Assembly: GCA_004555765.1 (NCBI GenBank)
Contig: SFHG01000007.1
Coordinates: 1-64,000 of the forward strand
Reading direction: 5' to 3'
DNA: 64,000 nt
DNA from: Bacteroidales bacterium
GTDB taxonomy: Bacteria > Bacteroidota > Bacteroidia > Bacteroidales > Porphyromonadaceae
Position 1 is the stretch's first letter; each line of letters opens with the position of its first letter. The translations under genes were made by a program, and so were the position numbers. The notes beneath the pieces were generated by a model. That model ran no database searches. It had not been told where the DNA came from and saw nothing but the letters and a program-made list of their open reading frames with translations. Below, one piece after another: positions 36,112 to 45,405 of the stretch.

Positions 36112-38555
36112 GCGCTAAGATGACTGCGGAGAGCTTTTCCCCCGGTATCCGCCGGGGGACGGAGATTGTGGCGCGGATGAGGACGCTTTTGGCAGAGAAG
36201 AGGCAAGCGCTCCTCTTGCTCTCTGCCTTTCTCTGTGCGCTCAGTCTGTCGGCACAGGACTTCCTGAGGCTCTCCGGCACCGTCACGGATGCAAATGGTG
36301 AGGGCATACCTTATGCCACGGTGTCCGTGCATCGGGAGAATAAAGGCACCCATACGGACAGTAAAGGGCATTACACCCTTCGGCTTCCCGAGGGAGAGTA
36401 TGCGATTGTCGTCTCGGCTGTCGGGTACGAAAGGGCGTCCAAGACGGCCGGGGGCAAAGGGGAGAAGGCTTTGGACTTCGTCCTCCGACAGACTGCGTAC
36501 AGTCTGCATGAGGTGGAAGTCGTCGGTCGGAACGAATCCGGGAAGAAGAGAGCCGAGGGCTACACGGTCTCCTCTCTCGATGTCCGCTCTCTGGCACCTT
36601 CCGTCCAAAACCTCACGGGAATAATGAGCCGCGTCAGCGGAGTAAGGGTACGCGAAGAGGGCGGAGTGGGCTCCGACTACAACCTTGTCCTGAACGGTCT
36701 CTCCGGCAACGCCATCCGCTACTATGTCGATGGCGTACCTATGGAAGCACTCGGTAAGGGCTTTTCGCTCTCAAACCTCCCGGTCAATCTACTGGAAAGA
36801 ATAGACATCTATAAGGGCGTTGTACCGGCCGAGCTCGGTGACGATGCCTTGGGCGGGGCGGTCAATGTCATTACCAAGAGAGGCGGGCACAATTACCTCG
36901 ATGCCTCCCTCTCCTACGGGTCGTTTCGGACGTTTCGGGCAGAGGTGTCGGGTCAGCTTGTCTCGCACCGTCTCGGTTTTTTCCTCCGTCCCTCGGTTAG
37001 CTTCACGTCCTCTAAGAACGACTATTTGATGAAGAATGTGGAGATCTGGGATCCCGAAGCTTACGAGTACGTTCTACGGGATGTGCCGCGCTTCCACGAC
37101 GGCTATCGGTCGCTCTTGGGACAAGTGGAGGCCGGTTTTCGGGGCAGACCTTGGGCCGACGATCTGTCCGTGACGATTTCCGGCGTGACTTCGTACAAGG
37201 AAATTCAGACGGGCGAGAAACAAACTATCGTCATAGGGGAGGGGACGAAGGGCGTGACCTCACTCGGCGCATCCATGAGGTACGTCAAAAGCAACCTCTT
37301 CACTCCGGGTCTTACCGCCCGCTTGCTCGGGTCTTACACCTCGGGGCGGACGCTTGTGACGGACACCGCGTACCGTGCTTACAACTGGGACGGGACGTGG
37401 GCGAAGTCCGGCTTTACCGAGGTGACACGGCGGGAGAAGTCCATCCGCCACTACGATAGACCCCAGGTCACGCTCCGAGCCAACTTCTCCTACGACCTCG
37501 GGTATGCCGGTCGCATCGACTTCAATTACCTTATGAGCGTGATTTGCAATAATAGGTACGACGATCTCGACCGGCAGTTTGTCCCGACTTCGGACAGGAT
37601 GGACAAACACACTTTTTCGCTCTCGTATGCGCAGTCCTTTTTGACCGATCGTCTCTCCGGATCCGTCTTTGTGAAGGACTACCTTTTCAGAGCCAACCTC
37701 GAGCAAAAAGAATTCTACTGGAAGACCGGCTACACTGAGGAGGGCGCCGCGCCGTCGCAGAATAATTTCGGCGGGGGTGTGGCGATGAGGTACACTTTTT
37801 CGCCTTTGGCATCACTGAAAGTCTCCTACGAGAGGGGTGTCCGTCTCCCTGTGTCCTACGAGTTTCTCGGCAACGGGCTGACGGTGTTGCCCAATTTCAA
37901 GCTCCGCCCCGAGCAGTCCCACAATCTCAATCTCGGCCTTTACGGCTCTGCCCTTTTCGGCGATCGGAATCACCGCTTCAGCTATGACGTGAATGCTTTC
38001 GGGCGGATGGTGTCGGACTACATCATCCGGGAGCCTGTGGGCGACAGTGAGAGCCGGTATACGAACCTCTTTGCCACGAATGTTTTCGGTCTGGAGGCTG
38101 AAGCCGATTACGCCTACCGGGACGTGTGGCACGCGACGGTCAACGCCACCTACTTGGACGAAAGAAACAACACCAAAATAAATAGTGACGGACGGCCGGA
38201 GCTCACATACCGCAACCGACTTCCCAACCGCCCTTATCTCTACGCCAATTTCCTCCTCGGGTGGCATAAGCGCGACCCTCTGGGGCTGAAAGGACACCGC
38301 CTCAGTCTCTCCTATTCCTCTTCTTTCGTCCTGTGGTACTACCTCAGTTGGGCAGCGTATGGGAGCAAGGAGAGCAAGCAGGTGATCCCGACCCAGTTCC
38401 CGCAGAATTTGAGTGCCACCTGGTACGCACCGGGCGACCGCTTCTCGCTCTCCTTGGAGTGCACCAATCTCCTTGATCAGACCATTTACGACAATTATTT
38501 GCTTCAAAAACCGGGGCGAGCTTTCTCCGCAAAAGTGAGAATCTTCCTCCACTGA
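36108..38555 (+). CDS. TonB-dependent outer-membrane receptor of the corrinoid locus
   Basis: An 815-residue ligand-gated transporter. An N-terminal carboxypeptidase-regulatory-like domain (LRLSGTVTDANGEGIPYATV) precedes the plug (MSRVSGVRVREEGGVGSDYN, NAIRYYVDGVPMEALGKG, ELGDDALGGAVNVITKRGG) and a C-terminal barrel ending FSAKVRIFLH. The ATG at 36108 overlaps the cbiK stop (ATGA). ATG 36177 gives a more canonical signal peptide (MRTLLAEKRQALLLLSAFLC) and may be the true start. The riboswitch and neighbours suggest a cobalt-containing or corrinoid-related ligand. Pairing with DUF4374 also recalls the Bacteroides XusAB siderophore system. Confidence 0.9.
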   Translation: MSAKMTAESFSPGIRRGTEIVARMRTLLAEKRQALLLLSAFLCALSLSAQDFLRLSGTVTDANGEGIPYATVSVHRENKGTHTDSKGHYTLRLPEGEYAIVVSAVGYERASKTAGGKGEKALDFVLRQTAYSLHEVEVVGRNESGKKRAEGYTVSSLDVRSLAPSVQNLTGIMSRVSGVRVREEGGVGSDYNLVLNGLSGNAIRYYVDGVPMEALGKGFSLSNLPVNLLERIDIYKGVVPAELGDDALGGAVNVITKRGGHNYLDASLSYGSFRTFRAEVSGQLVSHRLGFFLRPSVSFTSSKNDYLMKNVEIWDPEAYEYVLRDVPRFHDGYRSLLGQVEAGFRGRPWADDLSVTISGVTSYKEIQTGEKQTIVIGEGTKGVTSLGASMRYVKSNLFTPGLTARLLGSYTSGRTLVTDTAYRAYNWDGTWAKSGFTEVTRREKSIRHYDRPQVTLRANFSYDLGYAGRIDFNYLMSVICNNRYDDLDRQFVPTSDRMDKHTFSLSYAQSFLTDRLSGSVFVKDYLFRANLEQKEFYWKTGYTEEGAAPSQNNFGGGVAMRYTFSPLASLKVSYERGVRLPVSYEFLGNGLTVLPNFKLRPEQSHNLNLGLYGSALFGDRNHRFSYDVNAFGRMVSDYIIREPVGDSESRYTNLFATNVFGLEAEADYAYRDVWHATVNATYLDERNNTKINSDGRPELTYRNRLPNRPYLYANFLLGWHKRDPLGLKGHRLSLSYSSSFVLWYYLSWAAYGSKESKQVIPTQFPQNLSATWYAPGDRFSLSLECTNLLDQTIYDNYLLQKPGRAFSAKVRIFLH

Positions 38556-38582
38556 AACAGTTCTATAAAAGTTATCCTTATT

Positions 38583-39884
38583 ATGAAAAGGTTATTTCCA
38601 AAGACCCTCTTCTCCTGCCTTGCCACTGCATCGTTGCTCTCTTTGGCATCGTGCTCATCCGAACCCGTCCCCGCGCCGCAAACGGGCACGATTCACTATG
38701 ACGTGTGGGTCCCTCTCAGCAAGGCCACGGGACAGCAGGATGAGTCCTACGTCGTACACCGCGCGGAAACCCTCACCGAAGGTACGCTCAAGATGGAAGG
38801 GACGGGTGCGGACATCACGGGTCAGCTGACCCCGGAGACCATTCTTCGCGGGCAGTATTACTACCAGGTCAACGAGTACAACCGGTTCGTCAAAGCGGTG
38901 ATTACCCCCACAGGCATCCAGATCCTCAAGCAGATTCCTTCCGCTTATTTCAAAAAAGGCAAGTACGCCCACGCCTGGCTCGATGACCGTACACTGGTGC
39001 TCGTGGGCGCCAACGGAGAAAGCAGCAAAGTCCTTTGGGTGAAGTACGATGTGGAAGCGATGAAAGAGATCGCGGGTGGCACGCTCGAATTGCCGGCTCC
39101 GCCCAAAGGCCTGACTTTCACTTCCTCCGGTCTCCTCGGGTATAGGGCAAAGGACGGCAAACTCCTTTACTCTTTCCACTACAAAAAGAAAGGTATGACT
39201 GCTTCTCCGCTCAAGAAGTTTGAGATGGCTTTCGTGGACTCCAAAACGATGAAGGTCGAGAAGCTGGTCTCTGAGGACAGAGCCGAGATGATGGCCGGTA
39301 CCGCCTTTGGGGAACTCCGCCAGAATAAAACCTTCTTTGACGAAAAAGGCAACTATTACATCGCCTGCAATTCTGTCCTCCCCGGGGAGAAGACAGGTAC
39401 AGGGCGGGTTTCCACGACGGCACAACACGGTGCGCTTCTCCGCATCAATGCCGGCGAAACGGACTTCGACAAGAGTTATAACGGTTACACGAAGAACTCC
39501 CGTGGTGAAGTGCGCGGCAAGATCGTTACCGTGGACTACCTCGGTGACAATAAAGCCCTCCTCTATATGCAGGATCCGAAGTTTGCCCGCCCTGATGAAG
39601 AGCCTATATGGGACACCAAGAGCGACAAAAAGTGGGTCTTCTACTGGATCGTCCTCGACCTCACTACGGGTGAGCAGAAATGGTTGGACAAGATTCCTTT
39701 CTCCAACGGCAACTTTTCGCAGCTTGCGCTCGTGAAGGGCTCGGAGGTCTACATCGCCAATAACTCCCAAAACGAGAACTCCTGCGTCTACATCTACAAC
39801 TGGAAAACCGGAGACCTTAAGAAAGGGCTTACGTTTGCAGACAAGGGTGCGACAATGGACCGCATCACGATGGTGCTGAACTAA
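38583..39884 (+). CDS. DUF4374 surface lipoprotein (XusB-like)
   Basis: A 433-residue lipoprotein with lipobox LLSLASC (acylated Cys24). The rest matches the DUF4374 pattern of beta-propeller-like repeats, e.g. GQYYYQVNEYNRFVKAVI and YKKGKYAHAWLDD-like segments. In Bacteroides thetaiotaomicron XusB, a DUF4374 lipoprotein, binds ferric enterobactin for its TonB partner XusA; that is established for XusB, not for this protein. Here the gene follows its TonB receptor by 27 nt under a cobalamin riboswitch, so its ligand may instead be a corrinoid, a cobalt complex or a tetrapyrrole. Confidence 0.85.
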   Translation: MKRLFPKTLFSCLATASLLSLASCSSEPVPAPQTGTIHYDVWVPLSKATGQQDESYVVHRAETLTEGTLKMEGTGADITGQLTPETILRGQYYYQVNEYNRFVKAVITPTGIQILKQIPSAYFKKGKYAHAWLDDRTLVLVGANGESSKVLWVKYDVEAMKEIAGGTLELPAPPKGLTFTSSGLLGYRAKDGKLLYSFHYKKKGMTASPLKKFEMAFVDSKTMKVEKLVSEDRAEMMAGTAFGELRQNKTFFDEKGNYYIACNSVLPGEKTGTGRVSTTAQHGALLRINAGETDFDKSYNGYTKNSRGEVRGKIVTVDYLGDNKALLYMQDPKFARPDEEPIWDTKSDKKWVFYWIVLDLTTGEQKWLDKIPFSNGNFSQLALVKGSEVYIANNSQNENSCVYIYNWKTGDLKKGLTFADKGATMDRITMVLN

Positions 39885-39893
39885 AGCCTCCAC

Positions 39894-39979
39894 GGAGGTA
39901 TAGACCGAAAGATCCTCCGCGGTCGTACCGAGTCCCGGTTCTCGGTCTGTATCTCGAGTTCGCGAGATACAGACCGAGG
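39894..39979. repeat. Dispersed palindrome family, copy 9 (best hairpin)
   Basis: CTCGGTCTGTATCTCG (39941-39956) and CGAGATACAGACCGAG (39963-39978) are perfectly complementary, 16 bp with a 6-nt loop. A half-site GGTATAGACCGAAAG lies just upstream. It splits the corrinoid island between the uptake genes and the ring-synthesis genes. Confidence 0.85.
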
Positions 39980-40053
39980 TCGGTTCGGAGTTCGGAGCCG
40001 AAAGTCCGGACTTTTGACACACTCCTGCGGCGACGCATGATTGGTGCGTTTTC

Positions 40054-40091
40054 AAAGGTATATACGTTTCTTGAAAAAGGTATATACGTTT
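40054..40091. promoter_or_regulatory. Direct repeats upstream of cobJ-cobH
   Basis: AAAGGTATATACGTTT occurs at 40054-40069 and again at 40076-40091, a 22-bp period close to two helical turns. It lies about 100 nt before the cobJ-cobH start and could be an operator or repeated promoter element. I recognise no named regulator site. Confidence 0.4.
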
Positions 40092-40193
40092 TCGGAGACA
40101 CATTGCGTTCTTCTCTCTGATAGGTACAACCTGCTTCACCCGGGGCGACCAAGGCTCTGACCTCCTTCGTCTGTATTTTTAATTTGTCTACTT

Positions 40194-41606
40194 ATGGGAA
40201 AGATTATCGTTGCCGGGATCGGTCCCGGTTCACCCTCTGATATTACGCCCGCTGTGACGGAGGCAATCGCGTCGAGCGATGTCGTCGTGGGGTACAAGCA
40301 CTACTTTCAGTACATCACCCCGCTCCTTGCACCCGGTACGGAGTGCATCGATACCGGGATGAAGAAAGAGCAGGAGCGGGCAGAGCTGGCATTTCGCAAA
40401 GCAGAAGAGGGCAAGACCGTCACCGTCATTTCTTCGGGGGATGCCGGCATCTACGGTATGGCTCCGCTCATCTATGAGATGAAGGAGAAGCGTGGCAGTG
40501 CGGTCGAAGTGGAGACGCTTCCCGGCATCTCCGCGTTCCAAAAAGCCGCCTCTCTCCTCGGAGCGCCCATCGGTCACGACCTCTGCATCATCTCCCTCTC
40601 CGACCTCCTCACGCCTTGGCCGACGATAGAGAAAAGGATCCGGATGGCGGCGGAGGGCGACTTCGTCACCTGTGTCTATAACCCCCGGAGCCGTCAGCGC
40701 TTTTGGCAACTTTTCCGGCTGAAAGAACTCTTCCTGAAAGTCCGCACCCCGGAGACACCCGTGGGATTGGTAACGAATGCAGGACGCGTGGACGAGACGG
40801 TCAAAGTCTCCTCCTTATCCGACTTCAACCCCGAGGACGCGGATATGTTTACCGTGGTACTCATCGGCAACTCGCAGTCCTATCTTTCCAAAGAGGGTCA
40901 CTTCATCACCCCGCGCGGCTATTTCGGAGAGACGGAGGAAGATGAGGAGACGAAGCCGGGACAGAAGATTATGATTAAGAGTTTCCGCACCATAGAGAGC
41001 GAGCTGCGACACCCGGAGATCCCATTGGATCGCAAGTGGGCGCTGCTGCACGCGATACACACGACGGCGGACTTCGAGATGGAAGATCTTCTGTACACAG
41101 ACCCCGGGGCTGTGGAGGCACTGTACCGCAAAGTCAAAGACGGTACCATAAAGACCATTATTTCGGACGTGACAATGGTCACTTCCGGGGTCCGCAAAGG
41201 TGCCCTCGAAAGGCTCGGCATAGAGGCAAAAACTTACCTGACGGACGCGAGAGTAAAAGCACTTGCCGAAGAAAAAGGCATCACCCGGACACAGGCGGGG
41301 ATACGGCTCGCTGCGGAAGAACACCCCGACGGTGATGCACTTTTTGCTTTCGGTAACGCGCCTACCGCACTGATGGAGCTGGCCAACCTGATCCGAAAAG
41401 GTGTCGTCCGCCCCGCAGGTATCATCGCCGCCCCCGTGGGCTTCGTACACGTCATCGAGTCCAAGCAGATGATTAAACCTTTCTCTCATATTCCTAAAAT
41501 CATAATCGACGGACGTAAGGGCGGGAGCAACCTTGCCGCTACCCTCGTCAACGCCGTCCTTACGCTCGACGACGCAGAGCTCTTGAGACCGGGGAGGGAC
41601 GTATGA
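40194..41606 (+). CDS. CobJ/CbiH precorrin-3B C17-methyltransferase fused to CobH/CbiC precorrin-8X methylmutase
   Basis: A bifunctional 470-residue corrin enzyme. Residues 1 to about 245 are a SAM-dependent C17-methyltransferase (IIVAGIGPGSPSDITPAVTE, VTVISSGDAGIYGMAPLIYE, VCVYNPRSRQ-type CVYNPRSRQRFW). Residues about 260-470 are the methylmutase that forms hydrogenobyrinate or cobyrinate (RKWALLHAIHTTADFEMEDL with the catalytic His, TIISDVTMVTSGVRKGAL, GIIAAPVGFVHVIESKQMI). Both activities are in the corrin pathway but are not consecutive steps. The next gene overlaps by 4 nt (ATGA). Confidence 0.93.
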   Translation: MGKIIVAGIGPGSPSDITPAVTEAIASSDVVVGYKHYFQYITPLLAPGTECIDTGMKKEQERAELAFRKAEEGKTVTVISSGDAGIYGMAPLIYEMKEKRGSAVEVETLPGISAFQKAASLLGAPIGHDLCIISLSDLLTPWPTIEKRIRMAAEGDFVTCVYNPRSRQRFWQLFRLKELFLKVRTPETPVGLVTNAGRVDETVKVSSLSDFNPEDADMFTVVLIGNSQSYLSKEGHFITPRGYFGETEEDEETKPGQKIMIKSFRTIESELRHPEIPLDRKWALLHAIHTTADFEMEDLLYTDPGAVEALYRKVKDGTIKTIISDVTMVTSGVRKGALERLGIEAKTYLTDARVKALAEEKGITRTQAGIRLAAEEHPDGDALFAFGNAPTALMELANLIRKGVVRPAGIIAAPVGFVHVIESKQMIKPFSHIPKIIIDGRKGGSNLAATLVNAVLTLDDAELLRPGRDV

Positions 41607-42817
41607 CGAAGTCCCTTAGTCCTTTTCGGTGCATCCTCATAGGCTTGGACGATAACCCCGGGCGGGCATTTGGTCGGGAAGTCTTCGAGGTCATAGCCAC
41701 ACACCGCGTTTTTTCGGGCGGACTTCGCCATCTGGAACTGGTGCGGGACAGGCTGCCCTCCGACTCCGAGTGGATTCCGATCACGGTGCCGCTCGGGGAA
41801 GTCTTTGAGCGGTACCGCGCAATACGTGACGAAGAAGTGGTCATTTTTGCCTCCGGAGATCCGCTCTTCAACGGCTTCGGAGGGACACTCCTGAGGGAGA
41901 TGCCCGAGACCGAAATGAAAGTGTACCCTTTCTTCAATTCGCTCCAGACCTTGGCGCACCGCCTGCTCCTGCCGTACCAAGACTTGCACGCGGTAAGCCT
42001 CACCGGCAGACCCTGGCTCCGTTTTGACGAAGCACTCATAGAGGGTAGGGAGCTGATAGGGGTACTCACGGATAAAGCACACCACACCCCCGCAACCATC
42101 GCCCAAAGAATGCTCGAATACGGGTACGATAATTACGAAATGAGTGTGGGCGAGTTGCTCGGGAATCCCGGTGGCGAGCGGATCCGGACGATGACCATAG
42201 CCGAAGCGGCGGAGAGCGGGTTCCGCTACCCGAATAACCTTATTCTCCGTAAGACAGCTTACCGGCAGAGACCTTTCGGCATCCCTGAGGGCGACTTTTA
42301 CCTCCTTGACGGAAGGGTAAATATGATTACCAAGATGCCCGTCCGTCTCGTCACACTCCACGCTTTGGACTTGGGCGGGAAGCACACGCTCTGGGACGTG
42401 GGGTTCTGCACCGGTTCCGTCTCCATAGAGGCGAAGCTGAGGTACCCGCATCTCGAAATCTTTTCGTTTGAGAAAAGAGCGGAGGGCGAAGGGCTGATGA
42501 GGGCAAACAGCCGTAAGTTCGGAGCACCCGGCATACGGATCGTCATAGGAGATTTCCTCGATGCCGACCTCAGAGACCTTCCGAAGCCGGACGCCGTCTT
42601 CCTCGGGGGCTACGGAGGCAGGATGGACGAAGTCGTGGCGCGTATCGCGCCCCTCCTCACGCCTCACGGCACATTGGTCTTCAACGGCGTGTCGACCGAA
42701 AGTAGACGGAACTTCAGACAGGCCTCGGAAGCGTGCGGGCTGAGGGTGACATTTCAGACTATGCTCACCGTGGACGACCACAATCCCATAGAGGTTATTA
42801 AAGCAGAGAAGGAGTGA
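41603..42817 (+). CDS. cobL: CobL/CbiET precorrin-6Y C5,15-methyltransferase (decarboxylating)
   Basis: A 404-residue protein combining the CbiE methyltransferase (N-terminal half, LIGLDDNPGRAFGREVFEVI, VVIFASGDPLFNGFGG) with the CbiT methyltransferase/decarboxylase (C-terminal half, LWDVGFCTGSVSIEAKLRYP, PDAVFLGGYGG). It methylates C5 and C15 of the ring and removes the acetate at C12. It overlaps cobJ-cobH by 4 nt, so translation is probably coupled. The length is normal for the fused form. Confidence 0.93.
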   Translation: MTKSLSPFRCILIGLDDNPGRAFGREVFEVIATHRVFSGGLRHLELVRDRLPSDSEWIPITVPLGEVFERYRAIRDEEVVIFASGDPLFNGFGGTLLREMPETEMKVYPFFNSLQTLAHRLLLPYQDLHAVSLTGRPWLRFDEALIEGRELIGVLTDKAHHTPATIAQRMLEYGYDNYEMSVGELLGNPGGERIRTMTIAEAAESGFRYPNNLILRKTAYRQRPFGIPEGDFYLLDGRVNMITKMPVRLVTLHALDLGGKHTLWDVGFCTGSVSIEAKLRYPHLEIFSFEKRAEGEGLMRANSRKFGAPGIRIVIGDFLDADLRDLPKPDAVFLGGYGGRMDEVVARIAPLLTPHGTLVFNGVSTESRRNFRQASEACGLRVTFQTMLTVDDHNPIEVIKAEKE

Positions 42818-42839
42818 TTTTTCAAGAATAGACAGACGT

Positions 42840-44702
42840 ATGAGTACAGAGCGGATTAAACCCAAAGAGGAAAAGGTAGTCACATCGATACTCGTCATTT
42901 CGGAGGCCGGCATCCCCTTGGCTCGGACGATAGCGGACGAACTCCCGGGGACGGAAATCTATGCCTCAGGGGGCGGAGAGAACCTCTTGACGATGTCTTC
43001 CGTGGCGGAGACCGTGACCGGGCTTTTTGCCCAAAGGGAGTCACTTATCTTTGTCGGTGCGCTCGGCATCTGCACCCGAGCCATAGCTCCGCACATCCGG
43101 GACAAGTACACCGATCCCGCCGTGCTCTGTATCGACACGACGGGGCGCTTCGTCATTCCCGTCCTCTCCGGTCACGTCGGTGGGGCAAACAGGCTTGCGA
43201 AGGAGGTGGCGCGGATCATCGGAGGCGAAGCGGTGCTTACTACGCAGAGCGACAATGCCGGGCTATGGGCTCTGGATACTATGGCGGACAAGTACGGCTG
43301 GATGCTTGAGCCCGTCGAAAAGAGCGAAATGAACGAGGCTGTTTTCGCATTTGTATCGGGGCGAAAGACAGCGCTCCTTCTGGACGCGAGAGACAGAGGC
43401 ACCGAAGAGCTCGAACGGACGAAGCCCGCTCACGTCACCATCTTCTACGATTACGGAGAGATAGACTTCTCGGACTTCGACCTCTTCCTTGCCGTGACTC
43501 CTTTTGTCTATTCGCCCGAAGGGATGCGTACGCTTCTCTTCCATCCGCGTGTCCTCGCGCTCGGGGTGGGGTGTCGGAGGGACGCAGACCCCACAGGTGT
43601 CGCGGGTAAGATACGGGAGGAGATGCGGCTCCACCGCCTTTCGCCTCTCGCTCTAAAGGCGCTCGCCACGATAGACCTCAAAAAAGACGAGTCGCTCGTG
43701 GCCCGGCTCTCCTCTGAGTTCGGAGTCCCGGTGGAGGTCTTCACGTCCCAAGATCTCGAAGGCATCGAGGTGCCGAGTGCCTCCAACCCCAAAGTAAAAG
43801 AAGTTACAGGCTCATCCTCGGTTTCCGAAGCGACTGCCATAAAGTCGACCGGCGGTGGGCGTCTCCTTTTTCCCAAAGTCAAGGGTAAGCTCTCAGAGGG
43901 TAACGACTTCACTTTTGCTGTCGCTTTGGACAAGAAGAGCGACCGCACGGCTTCCGGTCATATCGAGATAGTGGGTGCCGGTCCCGGCGATCCCGAACTG
44001 ATTTCCGTCAAAGGAAAGCGTTTCCTTGAGGGGGCAGACCTCATCCTCTATGCCGGCAGTTTGGTGCCGAAAGAACTGACCCTGTATGCCAAGGAGGGTG
44101 CCACGGTACGTTCGTCCGCGGGAATGAATCTGGAGGAGCAGTTTGCGATAATGAAAGATTTTTACGACCGCGGTCTCTCCATCGTCCGTCTTCACACGGG
44201 AGACCCTTCCATTTATGGTGCGATTCAGGAGCAGATGGCGCTCTTCGACGCGGCGGGGATGGACTATCACATCACGCCGGGTATCTCCTCTTTCCAAGCT
44301 GCGGCGGCCGAATTGCAGTCCGAGTTTACGATACCTGAGAAGGTTCAGACCATCATACTTACACGGGGCGAAGGGCGCACCGCGATGCCGGAGAGGGAGA
44401 AGCTCCACATGCTTGCCCGCTCGAGGAGTACGATGTGCATTTACCTCAGTGCCCTTCTTGCGGATGAGGTTCAGCAGGAGCTCCTCACCGAGTACCCGCC
44501 CGAGACGCCGGTGGCCGTCTGTCACAAGCTCACTTGGAAAGAGCAGCGCATCTATCGTGGCACACTGGATCACCTCTCCTCCATCATCAAAGGAAACGGG
44601 CTCAAGCTGACGACACTCATCGTCGTGGGCGAAGCCATCGGTAACCGTAAGGGGCTCTCCCGGCTTTATGCGGACGAGTTCAAGCACCTTTTCAGGAAAT
44701 AA
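42840..44702 (+). CDS. CbiG cobalt-precorrin-5A hydrolase fused to CobM/CbiF precorrin-4 C11-methyltransferase
   Basis: A 620-residue fusion. Residues about 15-335 are CbiG, which opens the delta-lactone in the anaerobic pathway (LIFVGALGICTRAIAPHIRD, VLSGHVGGANRLAKEVA, LALGVGCRRDADP). After a linker, residues about 370-620 are the C11-methyltransferase (IEIVGAGPGDPELISVKGKR, LHTGDPSIYGAIQEQM, YHITPGISSFQAAAAEL). The two steps are consecutive (precorrin-4 to 5A to 5B), so fusion would channel the intermediate. CbiG marks this as the anaerobic, cobalt-early route. cobI follows after 6 nt. Confidence 0.94.
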   Translation: MSTERIKPKEEKVVTSILVISEAGIPLARTIADELPGTEIYASGGGENLLTMSSVAETVTGLFAQRESLIFVGALGICTRAIAPHIRDKYTDPAVLCIDTTGRFVIPVLSGHVGGANRLAKEVARIIGGEAVLTTQSDNAGLWALDTMADKYGWMLEPVEKSEMNEAVFAFVSGRKTALLLDARDRGTEELERTKPAHVTIFYDYGEIDFSDFDLFLAVTPFVYSPEGMRTLLFHPRVLALGVGCRRDADPTGVAGKIREEMRLHRLSPLALKALATIDLKKDESLVARLSSEFGVPVEVFTSQDLEGIEVPSASNPKVKEVTGSSSVSEATAIKSTGGGRLLFPKVKGKLSEGNDFTFAVALDKKSDRTASGHIEIVGAGPGDPELISVKGKRFLEGADLILYAGSLVPKELTLYAKEGATVRSSAGMNLEEQFAIMKDFYDRGLSIVRLHTGDPSIYGAIQEQMALFDAAGMDYHITPGISSFQAAAAELQSEFTIPEKVQTIILTRGEGRTAMPEREKLHMLARSRSTMCIYLSALLADEVQQELLTEYPPETPVAVCHKLTWKEQRIYRGTLDHLSSIIKGNGLKLTTLIVVGEAIGNRKGLSRLYADEFKHLFRK

Positions 44703-44708
44703 AAGGTC

Positions 44709-45401
44709 ATGGAAAAGCATACCGCCTACTGCGTCTCCCTCGGTCCGGGCGACCCCGGGCTTCTTACGCTCAAAGCCCTCAGTGTCCTAAAGTCTTCCGA
44801 CCGCGTCTTTTGCCCCGGCACTTCGGGCGGCTCTCGTGCCGGGGACTTGCTCCTCGTCCACGGCATTCCCGAGGAACGCCTCACTCTTTTTGCCGTGCCC
44901 ATGAAGGCAGACAGGAGTGAAGCGACCCGTGTCTACTTGCAGGTCGCCGAGGAGATCGAGGAGTTGGCGAAAAGGGGGCAAAAAGTCTCCTTTGTAGCCG
45001 AAGGGGACGGCGGGTTCTACTCTTCTCAGCACTATATAGCGGATTTTCTCCAGGACAAGGGTGAAGTGAACGTCTCTTTCGTCCCGGGCGTCCCGGCTTT
45101 CATTGCCGCCGGAGCGCGGGCAGGCTTGCACGTCGCGAAAGGCGATGAGGGACTCCTCGTCCTTCCGCTTGTACAGTCTCCGGATGAGATCGAAGAGGCC
45201 CTCAGCCAAAGGCGGACGGTCGTCCTTATGAAGCCGTCCCGAAGCGAAGGCGCGATAAAAGAGGTACTCAGGAAGGGAGAGATTAGAGAGGTGCATTATC
45301 TCGAAAACGTAGGCGTCGCGGGGCGGGAGTTCTTGTCGGACGACCTCCCGACCATTCTTTCGCGCCCTTTTCCCTATTTCTCCATTTTAATTCTGAAGTG
45401 A
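44709..45401 (+). CDS. cobI: CobI/CbiL precorrin-2 C20-methyltransferase
   Basis: Adds the C20 methyl group to cobalt-factor II/precorrin-2. The 230-residue single-domain SAM methyltransferase shows CVSLGPGDPGLLTLKALSVL, SFVAEGDGGFYSSQHYIADF and FVPGVPAFIAAGARAGLHV, in the order of the family. It has a normal length and sits between the CbiG-CobM fusion and the transporter genes. Confidence 0.92.
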   Translation: MEKHTAYCVSLGPGDPGLLTLKALSVLKSSDRVFCPGTSGGSRAGDLLLVHGIPEERLTLFAVPMKADRSEATRVYLQVAEEIEELAKRGQKVSFVAEGDGGFYSSQHYIADFLQDKGEVNVSFVPGVPAFIAAGARAGLHVAKGDEGLLVLPLVQSPDEIEEALSQRRTVVLMKPSRSEGAIKEVLRKGEIREVHYLENVGVAGREFLSDDLPTILSRPFPYFSILILK

Positions 45402-45405
45402 CCGT

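Noticed and set aside
40110..40145. A possible second cobalamin riboswitch before cobJ-cobH
   Set aside because: GGTACAACCTGC recalls part of a B12 box, but the other conserved elements are missing.
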